A DNA stretch of 52,777 nt from Vitreoscilla sp. (GTDB lineage: Bacteria > Pseudomonadota > Gammaproteobacteria > Burkholderiales > Burkholderiaceae_C): positions 1 through 52,777 of the forward strand of contig JADMKA010000057.1 of assembly GCA_018780145.1 (NCBI GenBank), written 5' to 3'. The position numbers and the translations under genes are program-made. This document shows positions 9,004 to 17,839 of this stretch, piece after piece (within the stretch, counting starts at the first letter, position 1; every line of letters begins with the position of its first letter). The notes under the pieces were generated by a model. That model worked only from the letters and a program-made list of their open reading frames with translations, ran no database searches and had not been told where the DNA came from.

Positions 9004-9822
9004 ATGGAACACCGCCGCGTCAGCACCGCCGCCACGTTGCCCCCGCCCCCTGAACGGGCACCCCTGACTCGCCTTCGCGCTTCGGCCCGGCCGGCACCGC
9101 CGCCGCCGCCGATCGAGGGCCCGGCGGGCGCGCGTGCCTTGCTGCCCGATGCCCGATCCTGGGCCGAGCTGTTCGCTGCCGGCCCGGTGCCGCTTGCCGA
9201 GGCCCAGGCCTTGAACGATGCCGGGCAGGTTCGGCGGGTCGCCGCGGGGATGATGGTCTTCCAGCAAGGCGAGCCGGCCCGCACGCTGGTGATGGTGCAG
9301 GACGGCGATGTCGCGCTCGGCATGCGCGGCGAGGAGGGCAGCTTCCGCACCGAACGCCACGTGCATGGCCCGTCCTGGCTGGATCTGAGCGCCGGCTGGC
9401 TGGGCGAAACGCACGCGCTGGATGCCCGGGCCCTGACGCTGGTCACCGTGGTCGAGTGGTCGCGCGAAGCGCTGTGGTCCGTGGCGGAGCGCCACCCGGC
9501 GCTGGCCCGCCGCTTGATCCTGGCGCTGGCCCGCGAGGCCCGTTCGCTGGCCGCGAACACGCACGAGTTGATACACAAGGACGCCCCGGGCCGGTTGGCG
9601 GCCTGGCTGAACAGCCACTGCCACGCGCTGGCCGACGCACCCGGCCGGGGTGTGGTTCAGCTGCCGATGCGCAAGCGCGACATCGCGTCGCAGCTGGCCA
9701 TCACCCCGGAAACGCTGTCACGCCTGATGCGCAGCTTCACCGGGCAGGGGATCATCCAGGTGGCGGGCTACACGGTCCATGTGCTGGACCGCAGCGCCCT
9801 GGAGAAACTGGCTGGTTCTTGA
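9004..9822 (+). CDS. Crp/Fnr-family transcriptional regulator
   Basis: About 272 residues: a proline-rich, low-complexity N-terminus, a cyclic-nucleotide-binding-like beta-roll (MMVFQQGEPARTLVMVQDGDVALGM is its core), a dimerisation helix, and a C-terminal HTH (KRDIASQLAITPETLSRLM) of Fnr type. The N-terminal cysteines that hold the Fe-S cluster of true FNR are absent, so oxygen sensing by a cluster is unlikely; redox, NO or another signal is possible. The start is uncertain: an in-frame GTG at 8863 would add 47 residues, and neither start has a good RBS. An imperfect Fnr-like half-site, TTGATctggcGCAA, lies at about 8953-8966. It follows the oxidase fusion by 175 bp on the same strand. Confidence 0.85.
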   Translation: MEHRRVSTAATLPPPPERAPLTRLRASARPAPPPPPIEGPAGARALLPDARSWAELFAAGPVPLAEAQALNDAGQVRRVAAGMMVFQQGEPARTLVMVQDGDVALGMRGEEGSFRTERHVHGPSWLDLSAGWLGETHALDARALTLVTVVEWSREALWSVAERHPALARRLILALAREARSLAANTHELIHKDAPGRLAAWLNSHCHALADAPGRGVVQLPMRKRDIASQLAITPETLSRLMRSFTGQGIIQVAGYTVHVLDRSALEKLAGS

Positions 9823-9843
9823 GAGCCTGGGACAACCCGTCGA

Positions 9844-9926
9844 CTCAGCCGAGCGCCGGGCCGCTCCCAAGCCGGCTGAGCACCCGCTCGGCGGGTGGGG
9901 CCGGTACCCCGGCACCGGGTGCCCCA
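9844..9926 (-). repeat. Intergenic dispersed repeat, copy A (inverted relative to copy B at 26285)
   Basis: Read on the minus strand this 83-bp stretch matches 26285-26366 with about two substitutions in the first 60 bases and one indel and one substitution after that. It lies between convergent genes and contains short GC-rich self-complementary parts, such as GGCACCGGGTGCC on the plus strand. It encodes nothing visible. It may work as a bidirectional terminator or be a small dispersed repeat. Confidence 0.85.
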
Positions 9927-9928
9927 TG

Positions 9929-10717
9929 TCAGACGGTGAACATTTTGATCGCCACGGCGCCCAGCACGATGGCGATCGCATAGCGGATGAAGGTCAGCGG
10001 CGCCCGGGTGCTGATCACCGAGCCGATCAACACGCCCGGGATCGAACCCAGCAGCAGGTTCAGCAGCAGCGAATAGTTGACGTTGCCCAGTGACAGGTGG
10101 CCCAGGCCGGCGATCAGCGCCAGGGGAATGGCGTGCGCCAGGTCGGTGCCGACCAGCTTGCTGGCGTTCAGGCGCATGGGGTACAGGTAGACCAGCATCA
10201 CCGTGCCGAGAGCGCCAGCGCCGATCGAGGTGAGCGTGACCAGCACGCCCAGCAGCACACCGGCGAGCACCGTGGCCACCGGCTGCACGTGCTTGAAGTA
10301 GCTCGCGTCGGTGACCCGAAGGCTGCGGCCGACACGGTGCAGCCAGTCTTTCAGCAGCATGCCGGCGGCGGTGATCAGCAGGGCCACCGCGACGGCGCTG
10401 ATGATGAAACCGCTCTTGACCTGGTGGGCCTCGCTGTAGTGCATCCAGACCAGCGTGGCGGCGGCGGCTGGCAGGCTGCCATAGGCCAGGCGGCGGACAA
10501 CGCCCCAATCCACCGTGCCGTGGTTGTGGTGCACGGCCACGCCGAACATCTTGGTGATCGAGGCGTAAAGCAGGTCGGTGCCGACTGCAGTTTGCGGCGC
10601 GATGCCGAACACCAGCACCAGGATAGGCGTCATCAGCGCGCCACCACCGACCCCGGTGATCCCGACGATGGTGCCTACGATCAGGCCGGCGAGGGCAGTC
10701 AAACCGTCAATATTCAC
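9929..10717 (-). CDS. TauE/SafE (TSUP) family membrane transporter
   Basis: About 262 residues and mostly hydrophobic, with the two family repeats visible: GITGVGGGALMTPIL near the N-terminus and LTSIGAGALGTVML near the middle, each ahead of several membrane helices. The family exports or imports small sulfur-containing or organic anions across the inner membrane; the substrate cannot be read from sequence. The GTG at 10717 was chosen because GGAG lies just upstream and the protein then begins directly with the hydrophobic repeat; a longer form from 10804 lacks an RBS. It follows xdhC by 83 bp on the same strand, so it may be the last gene of the xdhABC unit. A role in moving a purine-derived anion is conceivable but unproven. 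Confidence 0.88.
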   Translation of the reverse strand: MNIDGLTALAGLIVGTIVGITGVGGGALMTPILVLVFGIAPQTAVGTDLLYASITKMFGVAVHHNHGTVDWGVVRRLAYGSLPAAAATLVWMHYSEAHQVKSGFIISAVAVALLITAAGMLLKDWLHRVGRSLRVTDASYFKHVQPVATVLAGVLLGVLVTLTSIGAGALGTVMLVYLYPMRLNASKLVGTDLAHAIPLALIAGLGHLSLGNVNYSLLLNLLLGSIPGVLIGSVISTRAPLTFIRYAIAIVLGAVAIKMFTV

Positions 10718-10800
10718 AAAAGCTCCAGAAGCGACCTTGCTTATGACCACATTGTCGCTGCCGGCCCTGGCGCCGCCCCCGTCAAACGCGGGATGGACGG

Positions 10801-11625
10801 TCAAGGATTCTCAGAAACTGCCAACAGTTGCGCAGCGACGGCGACAGCGATCACCCCAGGCTGCTTGCCCGAGAGGCCGGGCAACCCGATCGGGCAGGTC
10901 ATTCGCAAGAGCTGTGCCTCGCCAATGCCCCGGTCGCGAAGCCGATGCTCGAACTTCGCCCGCTTGCTGGCCGAGCCGATGAGGCCGAACCAGCCGAAGT
11001 CGCCCCGTCTCAGGATCGCTTCAGCCAGGGCGAGATCCAGCGCATGGCTGTGGGTCAGCACCAGGTAGAAATCTCCTGGCCGGCCCGCAGCCACCTCCGC
11101 CTCCACCGGCTCGGCGCACACCTGGCGAACATGGGGGGCGGCGGGCCCGTCCGGAAACTCCGCCTCGCGCTCGTCGACCCACGTGATCTCGCAGGGCACG
11201 CCGGCCAGCACGTTCACCAGCGCCCGCCCCACGTGCCCGGCACCGAACAGATGCAAGCTGAACAAGGGACGCGTGGCCGGCCAGGCCTGCACCAGCGCCG
11301 GGGTCAGGGCCTGCACGCGCAGGCTCAAGGCCCCGCCGCAGCACTGGCCCAGCGACGGGCCCAGCGCCACCGCCCAAACCAGCGGCTCGGGGTTCCAGGC
11401 AGCGAGGCGCTCGCGGGCCATCGCGATGGCCTGCAACTCCAGGTGGCCGCCGCCGATGGTGCCGGCGACACCGTGGGCGTTGACCAGCATGCGCGTGCCG
11501 GCGCCGCGCGGCACCGAACCCCGCGCCTCGACCACCTCGACCAGCATCGTCGGTGTCCCCGAGGCGAGCCACCGTGCGGCGGTATCGGGATCGGGATCCA
11601 ACGAGCCGGGGTTGTCGGGGCTCAC
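10801..11625 (-). CDS. xdhC: Xanthine dehydrogenase accessory protein XdhC
   Basis: A 274-residue maturation factor that inserts the sulfurated molybdenum cofactor into XdhB. The N-terminal XdhC/CoxI domain has the block GSVPRGAGTRMLV and GTIGGGHLELQA, and the C-terminal Rossmann-like part has HLFGAGHVGRALVNVL, LTHSHALDLALAEAIL and WFGLIGSASKRAKFEHRL. CCGG (as GQCCGGAL) carries cysteines used by the family. The start is a GTG at 11625 overlapping the xdhB stop (GTGA); earlier candidate starts lie inside xdhB. Order xdhA-xdhB-xdhC is classical. Confidence 0.94.
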   Translation of the reverse strand: MSPDNPGSLDPDPDTAARWLASGTPTMLVEVVEARGSVPRGAGTRMLVNAHGVAGTIGGGHLELQAIAMARERLAAWNPEPLVWAVALGPSLGQCCGGALSLRVQALTPALVQAWPATRPLFSLHLFGAGHVGRALVNVLAGVPCEITWVDEREAEFPDGPAAPHVRQVCAEPVEAEVAAGRPGDFYLVLTHSHALDLALAEAILRRGDFGWFGLIGSASKRAKFEHRLRDRGIGEAQLLRMTCPIGLPGLSGKQPGVIAVAVAAQLLAVSENP

Positions 11626-13958
11626 GACGACCGCACCGCGGTGACCGCACGCAGCAGCGCCTCCGGCGTGGCCGGTGCCTGCAGCGGCGGCCGGCAACCC
11701 GCGGGGCCACAAGCGGCGACCGCGTCGCGCAGTGCCAGGAACACCGAGAACGCCAGCAACAGCGGCGGTTCGCCGACCGCCTTGCTGCGGTGGATGCTGT
11801 CCTCGACGTTGTGGTTGGCGAACAGGCGGGTCGTCAACGCGTCGGGCACGTCGTTGGCGGTGGGGATCTTGTAGGTCGACGGGGCGTGGGTCAGCAGCTT
11901 GCCGGTCTGCGGATGCCAGACCAGTTCCTCACTGGTCAGCCAGCCCATCCCTTGCACGAAACCGCCCTCGATCTGGCCGATGTCGATGGCCGGGTTCAGC
12001 GAGGCCCCCACGTCGTGGAGCAGATCGGCGCGCAGCAGCTTCCACTCTCCGGTGAGGGTGTCCAGCAGCACCTCGCTGACCGCCGCGCCATAGGCAAAGT
12101 AGTAGAACGGCCGGCCCGTCAGCGTCGCGCGGTCCCAGTGCAGGCCCGGTGTGGCGTAGAAGCCTTCGGACCAGAGCTGCACGCGCGCCTGGTAGGCCTG
12201 CTGGACGAGGGTGTCGAAGGCGATGGCCGCGCCACCACCGGCCACGCGGACCTGGCCGCCCTCGAACAGGAGCGTGTCCGGCGTGGCGCCCAGCGCCGTT
12301 GAGGCCAGTTCGGCCAGCCGCGCCCGGATGCGCCGCGCTGCATCTTGCGCGGCCTTGCCGTTCAGGTCCGACCCGGTGGAGGCGGCTGTTGCCGAGGTGT
12401 TGGCGATCTTGCTGGTGTCGGTGGCGGTGCAGCGCACGCGCGCGAGTGGCAGCCCCAGCTCGTGCGCCACCACCTGGGCCACCTTGGTGTTCAGGCCCTG
12501 GCCCATCTCGGTGCCGCCGTGGTTCACAAGCACCGAGCCGTCGGTGTAGACATGCACCAGCGCACCGGCCTGGTTGAAGTGGTTGACGTTGAACGAGATG
12601 CCGAACTTCACGGGGGTCAGCGCCAGCCCCTTCTTCAACACCGGGCTGGCGGCGTTGAAGGCCGCCACGGCCGCGCGGCGTTCGGCATGGCACGCGCTGG
12701 TGTCGAGCTCGTCGACCAGCGGGGCGATGATGTTGTCGGCCACCGTCTGCAGGTAGGGCGTGACGTTGCGCTCGTGGGTGCCGTACCAGTTGGCGCGGCG
12801 CACGGCGAGCGGATCCAGGCCCCGCTGGCGGGCGATGTCGTCGAGGATCAGCTCGATGATCAGCGCCCCCTGCGGCCCGCCGAAGCCGCGGAAGGCGGTG
12901 TTGCTCTGGGTGTGGGTGCGCGGCAGGTAGCCGTGAATGGCCACCTCGGGCAGCCAGTAGGCGTTGTCCACATGGCAGATCGCCCGCGTCATCACCGGGG
13001 GCGACAGATCGGCCGAATGGCCGGCGTGGCCCAGCATGGTGAGCTCCAGGCCCAGTACCCGGCCGGCGTCGTCGAAGCCGGCCTGCCAGTCGAACTCGAA
13101 GCCATGGCGCCGGCCGGTGATCAGGAAGTCGTCGTCGCGGTCCGGGCGCAGTTTCACCGGCCGGTTCAGCGCGCGTGCCGCCAGCGCCGCCACGCAGGCG
13201 AACAGCGCGGACTGTGACTCCTTGCCGCCGAAGCCGCCGCCCATGCGCCGGCACTCGACACGCACCTCGTGCGCCGCCAGCCCCAGCGCATGCGCCACCA
13301 TCAGCTGCATCTCGCTGGGGTGCTGCGTGGAGCAGTGCACGACCAGGCCGCCGTCGTCCTGCGGCAGCGCGTACGAAATCTGCCCCTCCAGGTAGAACTG
13401 TTCCTGCCCGCCGAGCGAGAACTGGCCGCCGAGCTGGTGCGGTGCTTCGGCGATGGCGGCCGGCACGCCGCCGGGCCGCTGGCTGCGAACGAGGTGCATG
13501 GGCGGCACCACATACTCGCCGGCCGCATGCGCCTCGCGGACCGAGAGCAGGGCCGGCAGCGGTTCGAACTGCACGACCTCGCGCGCCCGGGCCGCGGCAC
13601 GGCGTGCGGCGTCGCGCGTCTCGGCCACCACCGCGAAGACCGGCTGGCCCAGGTAGCGCAGCGTGCCCTCGGCGAGGATCGGGTCGTCGTGGACGATGGG
13701 GCCGCAGTCGTTGCGGCCAGGGATGTCGCGTGCGGTGTAGACCGCCACCACGCCGGGCAGCGACTTCAGCCGCTCGATGTCGATGCCCAGCAGCCGGCCA
13801 TGCGCCACCGGCGACAGGCCGAGTGCGGCATGCAGGGTGCCGGCCAGCTCGGGCAGGTCGTCCACATACGCGGCGCGGCCGCTCACGTGCAGCTCGGCGG
13901 ATTCGTGGGGCAACGCGGCGCCCACGGTGGGGGTGGCCAGGGGAGGGGTCATGTCCAT
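11622..13958 (-). CDS. xdhB: Xanthine dehydrogenase molybdopterin-binding subunit XdhB
   Basis: A 778-residue large subunit that carries the Moco and oxidises hypoxanthine to xanthine and xanthine to urate. It starts MDMTPP and has the a/b hammerhead domain near 20-130. Cofactor and active-site motifs are intact: GGGFGGKES, FRGFGGPQG (substrate-orienting Arg), GGTEMGQGLNTKV and, near the C-terminus, KAVGEPPLLLA with the catalytic glutamate. Length agrees with bacterial XdhB. It lies 11 bp after xdhA and overlaps xdhC. A second ATG two codons in could also serve as start. Confidence 0.96.
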   Translation of the reverse strand: MDMTPPLATPTVGAALPHESAELHVSGRAAYVDDLPELAGTLHAALGLSPVAHGRLLGIDIERLKSLPGVVAVYTARDIPGRNDCGPIVHDDPILAEGTLRYLGQPVFAVVAETRDAARRAAARAREVVQFEPLPALLSVREAHAAGEYVVPPMHLVRSQRPGGVPAAIAEAPHQLGGQFSLGGQEQFYLEGQISYALPQDDGGLVVHCSTQHPSEMQLMVAHALGLAAHEVRVECRRMGGGFGGKESQSALFACVAALAARALNRPVKLRPDRDDDFLITGRRHGFEFDWQAGFDDAGRVLGLELTMLGHAGHSADLSPPVMTRAICHVDNAYWLPEVAIHGYLPRTHTQSNTAFRGFGGPQGALIIELILDDIARQRGLDPLAVRRANWYGTHERNVTPYLQTVADNIIAPLVDELDTSACHAERRAAVAAFNAASPVLKKGLALTPVKFGISFNVNHFNQAGALVHVYTDGSVLVNHGGTEMGQGLNTKVAQVVAHELGLPLARVRCTATDTSKIANTSATAASTGSDLNGKAAQDAARRIRARLAELASTALGATPDTLLFEGGQVRVAGGGAAIAFDTLVQQAYQARVQLWSEGFYATPGLHWDRATLTGRPFYYFAYGAAVSEVLLDTLTGEWKLLRADLLHDVGASLNPAIDIGQIEGGFVQGMGWLTSEELVWHPQTGKLLTHAPSTYKIPTANDVPDALTTRLFANHNVEDSIHRSKAVGEPPLLLAFSVFLALRDAVAACGPAGCRPPLQAPATPEALLRAVTAVRSS

Positions 13959-13969
13959 TGGCGGCCGCC

Positions 13970-15457
13970 TCAGGAAAAGACGCGGATCGCCGCCATCGGC
14001 AGCGGATTCGTCGGGCGGGTGGTGAGCCACAGGCGCTCCAGCAACGATGCGGCCGCCTGGCGCCGGTAGCCCGCGCTGGCGCGCAGGTCGCTGAGCGGTT
14101 GGAAGTCGGCCGACAAGGCTTGCTGGGCGGCGCGCAGCGTGGCCTCGGTCCAGGGTTGGCCGACCATGGCCGCCTCGGCGCTGGCTGCCCGCTTGACGAT
14201 GCCGGCCAGGCCGCCGAAGGCCAGCCGGGCCTCGGCCACCCGGTCGCCGTGCAGCCGCAGCGCCAAGCCGGCGCTGACCGAGGAGATGTCGCAGTCGAAG
14301 CGCTTGGAAAGCTTGTGGGCCTGCACCGCCCAGCCTGGGTCGGGCAGCGGAACGGACACGGCTTCGATGAACTCGCCGCGGGCCAGCTGGTTCTTCATGT
14401 AGTCGAGGTAGAAATCCTGCAGCGGCAACTCGCGCGTCGCGTCGCCACGCCGCAAGCTGAGCGTCGCGCCCAGCGCGATCAGCACCGGCGCGGTGTCGCC
14501 GATGGGCGAGCCGTTGGCCAGGTTGCCCACCAGGGTGCCGGCATGCCGCACCGGCGGCCCGGCGAAGCGCCGGCCCATCTCGGCCAACGAAGGCCACAGC
14601 TGCGCCAGTTCGGCCCAGCCATCCTCCAAGGTGACGGCAGCGCCGATGCGCAGCCGGCCATCGGCTTGGGTGATGCGCCGGAGCTCGGCCACGTCCCCCA
14701 GGTAGATCAGTTCACCCAGCTCACGCAGTTGCTTGGTGACCCACAGGCCGATGTCGGTGGCGCCAGCGAGCAGGCGTGCGTCGGGCTTCGCCTCGCAAAG
14801 GCCCGCCAGCGCGGCCAGGCTGTGCGGCGCATGAAAGCGGCCCGGTTCACTGATCGGGGCATCGGACTGCAGGGCCTGGAGGCGATCCGCCAGGCCATCC
14901 AGCGGCAAGCGCGGGCCCGGCGTGTCCAGCATGCGCTCGCCCGCATCGAGGATGGGCCGGTAGCCGGTGCAGCGGCAGAGGTTGCCGCTCAAGGTGTCGG
15001 CGAGTTCGGCGCGGGTCGGGCGGGTCCCGGCCTGCGCATGTCGCTCGTGGCAGGCCGCCAACGAGACGGCAAAGCCCGGCGTGCAGAAGCCGCACTGCGA
15101 GCCGTGCGTGTCCACCAGGGCACGCTGAGCCGGATGCAGGCCGCCGGCTGCCGAGAGATCCTCCACCGTCAGCAGCGCCTTGCCGTCCAGCGTGGGCAGG
15201 AAGCGGATGCAGGCATTGACCGGGCGCAGCGCCAGGCCGGCACTGCGAACGGCCTGGCTCGGCTCGGGCACATCGCGGTCCAGCTCGGCGACCAGCACGG
15301 TGCAGGCGCCGCAATCGCCTTCGGCGCAGCCCTCCTTGCTGCCGCAGGCGCGGGCATCCTCGCGCAGCCACTGCAGCACGCTGCGGGTGGGCTGGTCATT
15401 GGCCAACTCGACGGTATGGCCACGAAAGACGAAACGGATCGGGCGGCTGGCGCTCAT
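13970..15457 (-). CDS. xdhA: Xanthine dehydrogenase Fe-S/FAD subunit XdhA
   Basis: A 495-residue small subunit with a plant-type [2Fe-2S] domain (cysteines in CGSKEGCAEGDCGACTV, C44, C49 and C52, plus NACIRF), an alpha-helical second [2Fe-2S] domain (QCGFCTPGF and CRCTGYRP), and from about residue 190 a CO-dehydrogenase-type FAD-binding domain (LLAGATDIGLWV, TLVGNLANGSPIGD) with its C-terminal flavoprotein part. It passes electrons from Moco to FAD and NAD. First gene of the leftward xdhABC unit, divergent from the LysR gene across a 70-bp gap. Confidence 0.96.
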   Translation of the reverse strand: MSASRPIRFVFRGHTVELANDQPTRSVLQWLREDARACGSKEGCAEGDCGACTVLVAELDRDVPEPSQAVRSAGLALRPVNACIRFLPTLDGKALLTVEDLSAAGGLHPAQRALVDTHGSQCGFCTPGFAVSLAACHERHAQAGTRPTRAELADTLSGNLCRCTGYRPILDAGERMLDTPGPRLPLDGLADRLQALQSDAPISEPGRFHAPHSLAALAGLCEAKPDARLLAGATDIGLWVTKQLRELGELIYLGDVAELRRITQADGRLRIGAAVTLEDGWAELAQLWPSLAEMGRRFAGPPVRHAGTLVGNLANGSPIGDTAPVLIALGATLSLRRGDATRELPLQDFYLDYMKNQLARGEFIEAVSVPLPDPGWAVQAHKLSKRFDCDISSVSAGLALRLHGDRVAEARLAFGGLAGIVKRAASAEAAMVGQPWTEATLRAAQQALSADFQPLSDLRASAGYRRQAAASLLERLWLTTRPTNPLPMAAIRVFS

Positions 15458-15527
15458 GACGCGACGGTACTCCGGCAGGCGGCTCGTTGATTGCCGATGA
15501 AAGTATGCATATCATGTGCCAATACGT
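15458..15527. promoter_or_regulatory. Divergent xdhA / LysR promoter region
   Basis: This 70-bp gap turns AT-rich near the LysR start and holds two short palindromes, TATGCATA at 15504-15511 and ATACGTAT at 15522-15529. It is the natural place for the LysR protein to bind and control both xdhABC and its own gene. No certain -35/-10 pair could be chosen. Confidence 0.45.
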
Positions 15528-16499
15528 ATGGCACAACCCCCGGATTTCGCGAACATAGACCTTCATCTCGTGAAGGTCCTGCACACCGTGGTGTCCGAGC
15601 AAAGCGTGTCGCGTGCCGCCCTGCGGCTGGGCAGTGGCCAGCCCCTGGTCAGTGCGCAGCTGCGCCGCCTGCGTGCGCTCACCGGCGACCCGCTGCTGGT
15701 GCGCGCCGGCACCGGGCTGGCGCCCACCGACACCGCACTGGCCCTGCTCGGCCCCGCTGAGCGGCTGCTGAACGAGGCCGACGCGCTGTTCGGCCCGGGC
15801 CGTCCGGGCCGCGGCTTCGAACCCGCCCAGGCCACGCAGACATTGCGGGTGGCCGCCAGCGACTACCTCGACCCTCTGTTCCTGCCCGGCATCGTCGAGC
15901 GTCTGCAGCGCGAGGCGCCGCTGCTGAAGCTGGAGCTGCACCCGTTGTCGGCCGAGTTCGACTACCCGCGCAAGCTGGCCAGCGGCGAGGTCGACCTGGT
16001 GGTCGGCAACTGGCTGCAGCCGCCGGGCGAGCTGCACCTGGGCCGGCTCTCGTCCGACGAGGTCGTCTGCCTGGTGGCCGAGGACCACCCGGCCGTACGC
16101 AGCCCGCGCGGCTGGACCGCCGCGCGCTACCTCGACAGCGACCACATCGCGCCGACGCCGCTGCACCCCGGCGCACGCGGCGTGATCGACGAGCACCTGG
16201 CCCTGCAGGGCCTGGAGCGCCGGATCACCGTGCGCTGTGCCCACTTCAGCCTGGCGCCGGCGATGGTGGCCCGCAGCCGCCTGGTGCTGACCACCGGCCG
16301 GCAGTTCTGCCAGCGCCACCTGGGCGCCGCGCCGGTTCGCATCGTCAAGTGCCCGGTGCTCTTCCCCCCGATGGCTTACTACCAGCTCTGGCACGAGCGC
16401 ACGCACTTGTCTGGCGCGCAGCGCTGGTTGCGCGAGATGGTGCGCGACGTGGCGCGCGAGCTCGCCGCGCCGCCGGCCCGCGCACGGGGCGAGCGATGA
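15528..16499 (+). CDS. LysR-family transcriptional regulator (probable xdh/gua regulator)
   Basis: A 323-residue regulator with an N-terminal winged HTH (about 8-65: NIDLHLVKVLHTVVSEQSVS, then ALRLGSGQPLVSAQLRRLR and GDPLLVRAGTGLAPT) of the NodD/PbuR-like subgroup, and a periplasmic-binding-like effector domain from about residue 95 (TLRVAASDYLDPLFLPGIV). It is divergent from xdhA and overlaps the guaD start (GCGATGAC), so it probably heads the guaD-transporter operon. The ATG at 15528 is chosen; a GTG at 15516 would add four residues. Effector unknown, likely a purine. Confidence 0.92.
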   Translation: MAQPPDFANIDLHLVKVLHTVVSEQSVSRAALRLGSGQPLVSAQLRRLRALTGDPLLVRAGTGLAPTDTALALLGPAERLLNEADALFGPGRPGRGFEPAQATQTLRVAASDYLDPLFLPGIVERLQREAPLLKLELHPLSAEFDYPRKLASGEVDLVVGNWLQPPGELHLGRLSSDEVVCLVAEDHPAVRSPRGWTAARYLDSDHIAPTPLHPGARGVIDEHLALQGLERRITVRCAHFSLAPAMVARSRLVLTTGRQFCQRHLGAAPVRIVKCPVLFPPMAYYQLWHERTHLSGAQRWLREMVRDVARELAAPPARARGER

Positions 16500-17839
16500 C
16501 CGTTCGCCGCGCGCTGCAGGGCGACCTGCTCGATTTCGTCGGCGAGCCGGCGCTGGGCGACCCCGCCAGCCCGGCGGTGCGCTACCGCGCGGGCCATTGG
16601 CTGCTGATCGACGAGGCCGGCCGCATCGCCGGCGTGCAGGCCGAACCGCCCGGGCCAGGCTGGGTGCAGGAGCGGCACCCGGGCCGCCTGATCCTCCCGG
16701 GCTTCATCGACACCCACGTGCACAGCGCCCAGATCGACGTGCTGGGCGCCTACGGCACCGCGCTGCTCGATTGGCTGAACGACCACACCTTCCCGGCCGA
16801 ACAGCGCATGGCCGACCCGGTGCATGCGGCAGCCACCTCGGCGTTGTTCCTCGATGCGCTGCTGTCGCACGGCACGACGGCGGCGATGGTCTTCCCCACG
16901 GTGCACAAGGCTTCGGTCGATGCGCTCTTCGGCGCCGCGCAGGACCGCGGCATGCGCCTGCTCACCGGCAAGGTGCTGATGGACCGCCATGCACCGGATC
17001 TTCTCCGCGACGATGTCGCCCAGGCCGAACGCGACTGCATCGACCTGATCTCGCGCTGGCACGGCCAGGGCCGGCTCGCCTACGCGGTCACGCCGCGCTT
17101 TGCCCCGACCTCCAGCGACGCGCAGCTCGCGATGGCTGGTGCCCTGCTTGCCTCCACGCCCGGCGCCTACATGCAGACCCATGTGGCCGAAAACCCCGAC
17201 GAGGTGCGATGGGTGCAGGCGCTGTTCCCCAGCGCCCGCAGCTACCTCGACGTCTACCACCGCTTCGGTCTGCTGGGCCCCACCGCCATGCTGGCCCACG
17301 GCATCTGGCTCGACAACGACGACCGCGCGCTGCTGCACGACAGCGGCTCGGCGATCGCCTTCTGCCCGTCGTCCAACCTGTTTCTCGGCAGCGGCCTGTT
17401 CGACTGGGCCGCGGCGCGTGCGTCAGGTGTCGGCGTCACGCTCGCCAGCGACGTGGGCGGTGGCACCAGCCTGTCGATGCCGCGCACCCTGGCCGACGGC
17501 TACAAGGTTCAGGCCCTGGCGGGCCGGCGCGTCACGGCCTGGGCGCTGCTGCACGGCGCCACCCTCGGGGCGGCCTGTGCGCTGGGCCTGGAGGCCGAGA
17601 TCGGCAGCCTGGAGCCAGGCCGCCTCGCCGACCTGGTGGTCTGGGATCGCGCCCAGGGGCCCGTGGAAGCACGGAGACAATCCGTGGCCCGGGACTTGCA
17701 TGATGCGGTCTTCGCCTGGATGACGATGGCCGACGATCGCCACGTGGTCAGCACCCGCGTCGCCGGCGTCGAACGCTATCGCCGTGCCGGCGAACCGGCC
17801 GAGCCCACCGACACCACCGACACCTTCACCACGCCCTGA
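16496..17839 (+). CDS. guaD: Guanine deaminase
   Basis: A 447-residue amidohydrolase that deaminates guanine to xanthine. Metal and substrate motifs are intact: PGFIDTHVHSAQ (H-x-H), the guanine-binding LLDWLNDHTFPAEQR, TRFAPTSS-like segment VTPRFAPTSSDAQL, QTHVAENPDEV, AHGIWL, FCPSSNLFLGSGLF and LASDVGGGTSLSM with the catalytic Asp. The ATG overlaps the LysR stop and its own stop overlaps the ABC ATPase start (TGATG). The short C-terminal tail rich in Thr and Asp (TDTTDTFTTP) is probably unstructured. Confidence 0.96.
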   Translation: MTVRRALQGDLLDFVGEPALGDPASPAVRYRAGHWLLIDEAGRIAGVQAEPPGPGWVQERHPGRLILPGFIDTHVHSAQIDVLGAYGTALLDWLNDHTFPAEQRMADPVHAAATSALFLDALLSHGTTAAMVFPTVHKASVDALFGAAQDRGMRLLTGKVLMDRHAPDLLRDDVAQAERDCIDLISRWHGQGRLAYAVTPRFAPTSSDAQLAMAGALLASTPGAYMQTHVAENPDEVRWVQALFPSARSYLDVYHRFGLLGPTAMLAHGIWLDNDDRALLHDSGSAIAFCPSSNLFLGSGLFDWAAARASGVGVTLASDVGGGTSLSMPRTLADGYKVQALAGRRVTAWALLHGATLGAACALGLEAEIGSLEPGRLADLVVWDRAQGPVEARRQSVARDLHDAVFAWMTMADDRHVVSTRVAGVERYRRAGEPAEPTDTTDTFTTP

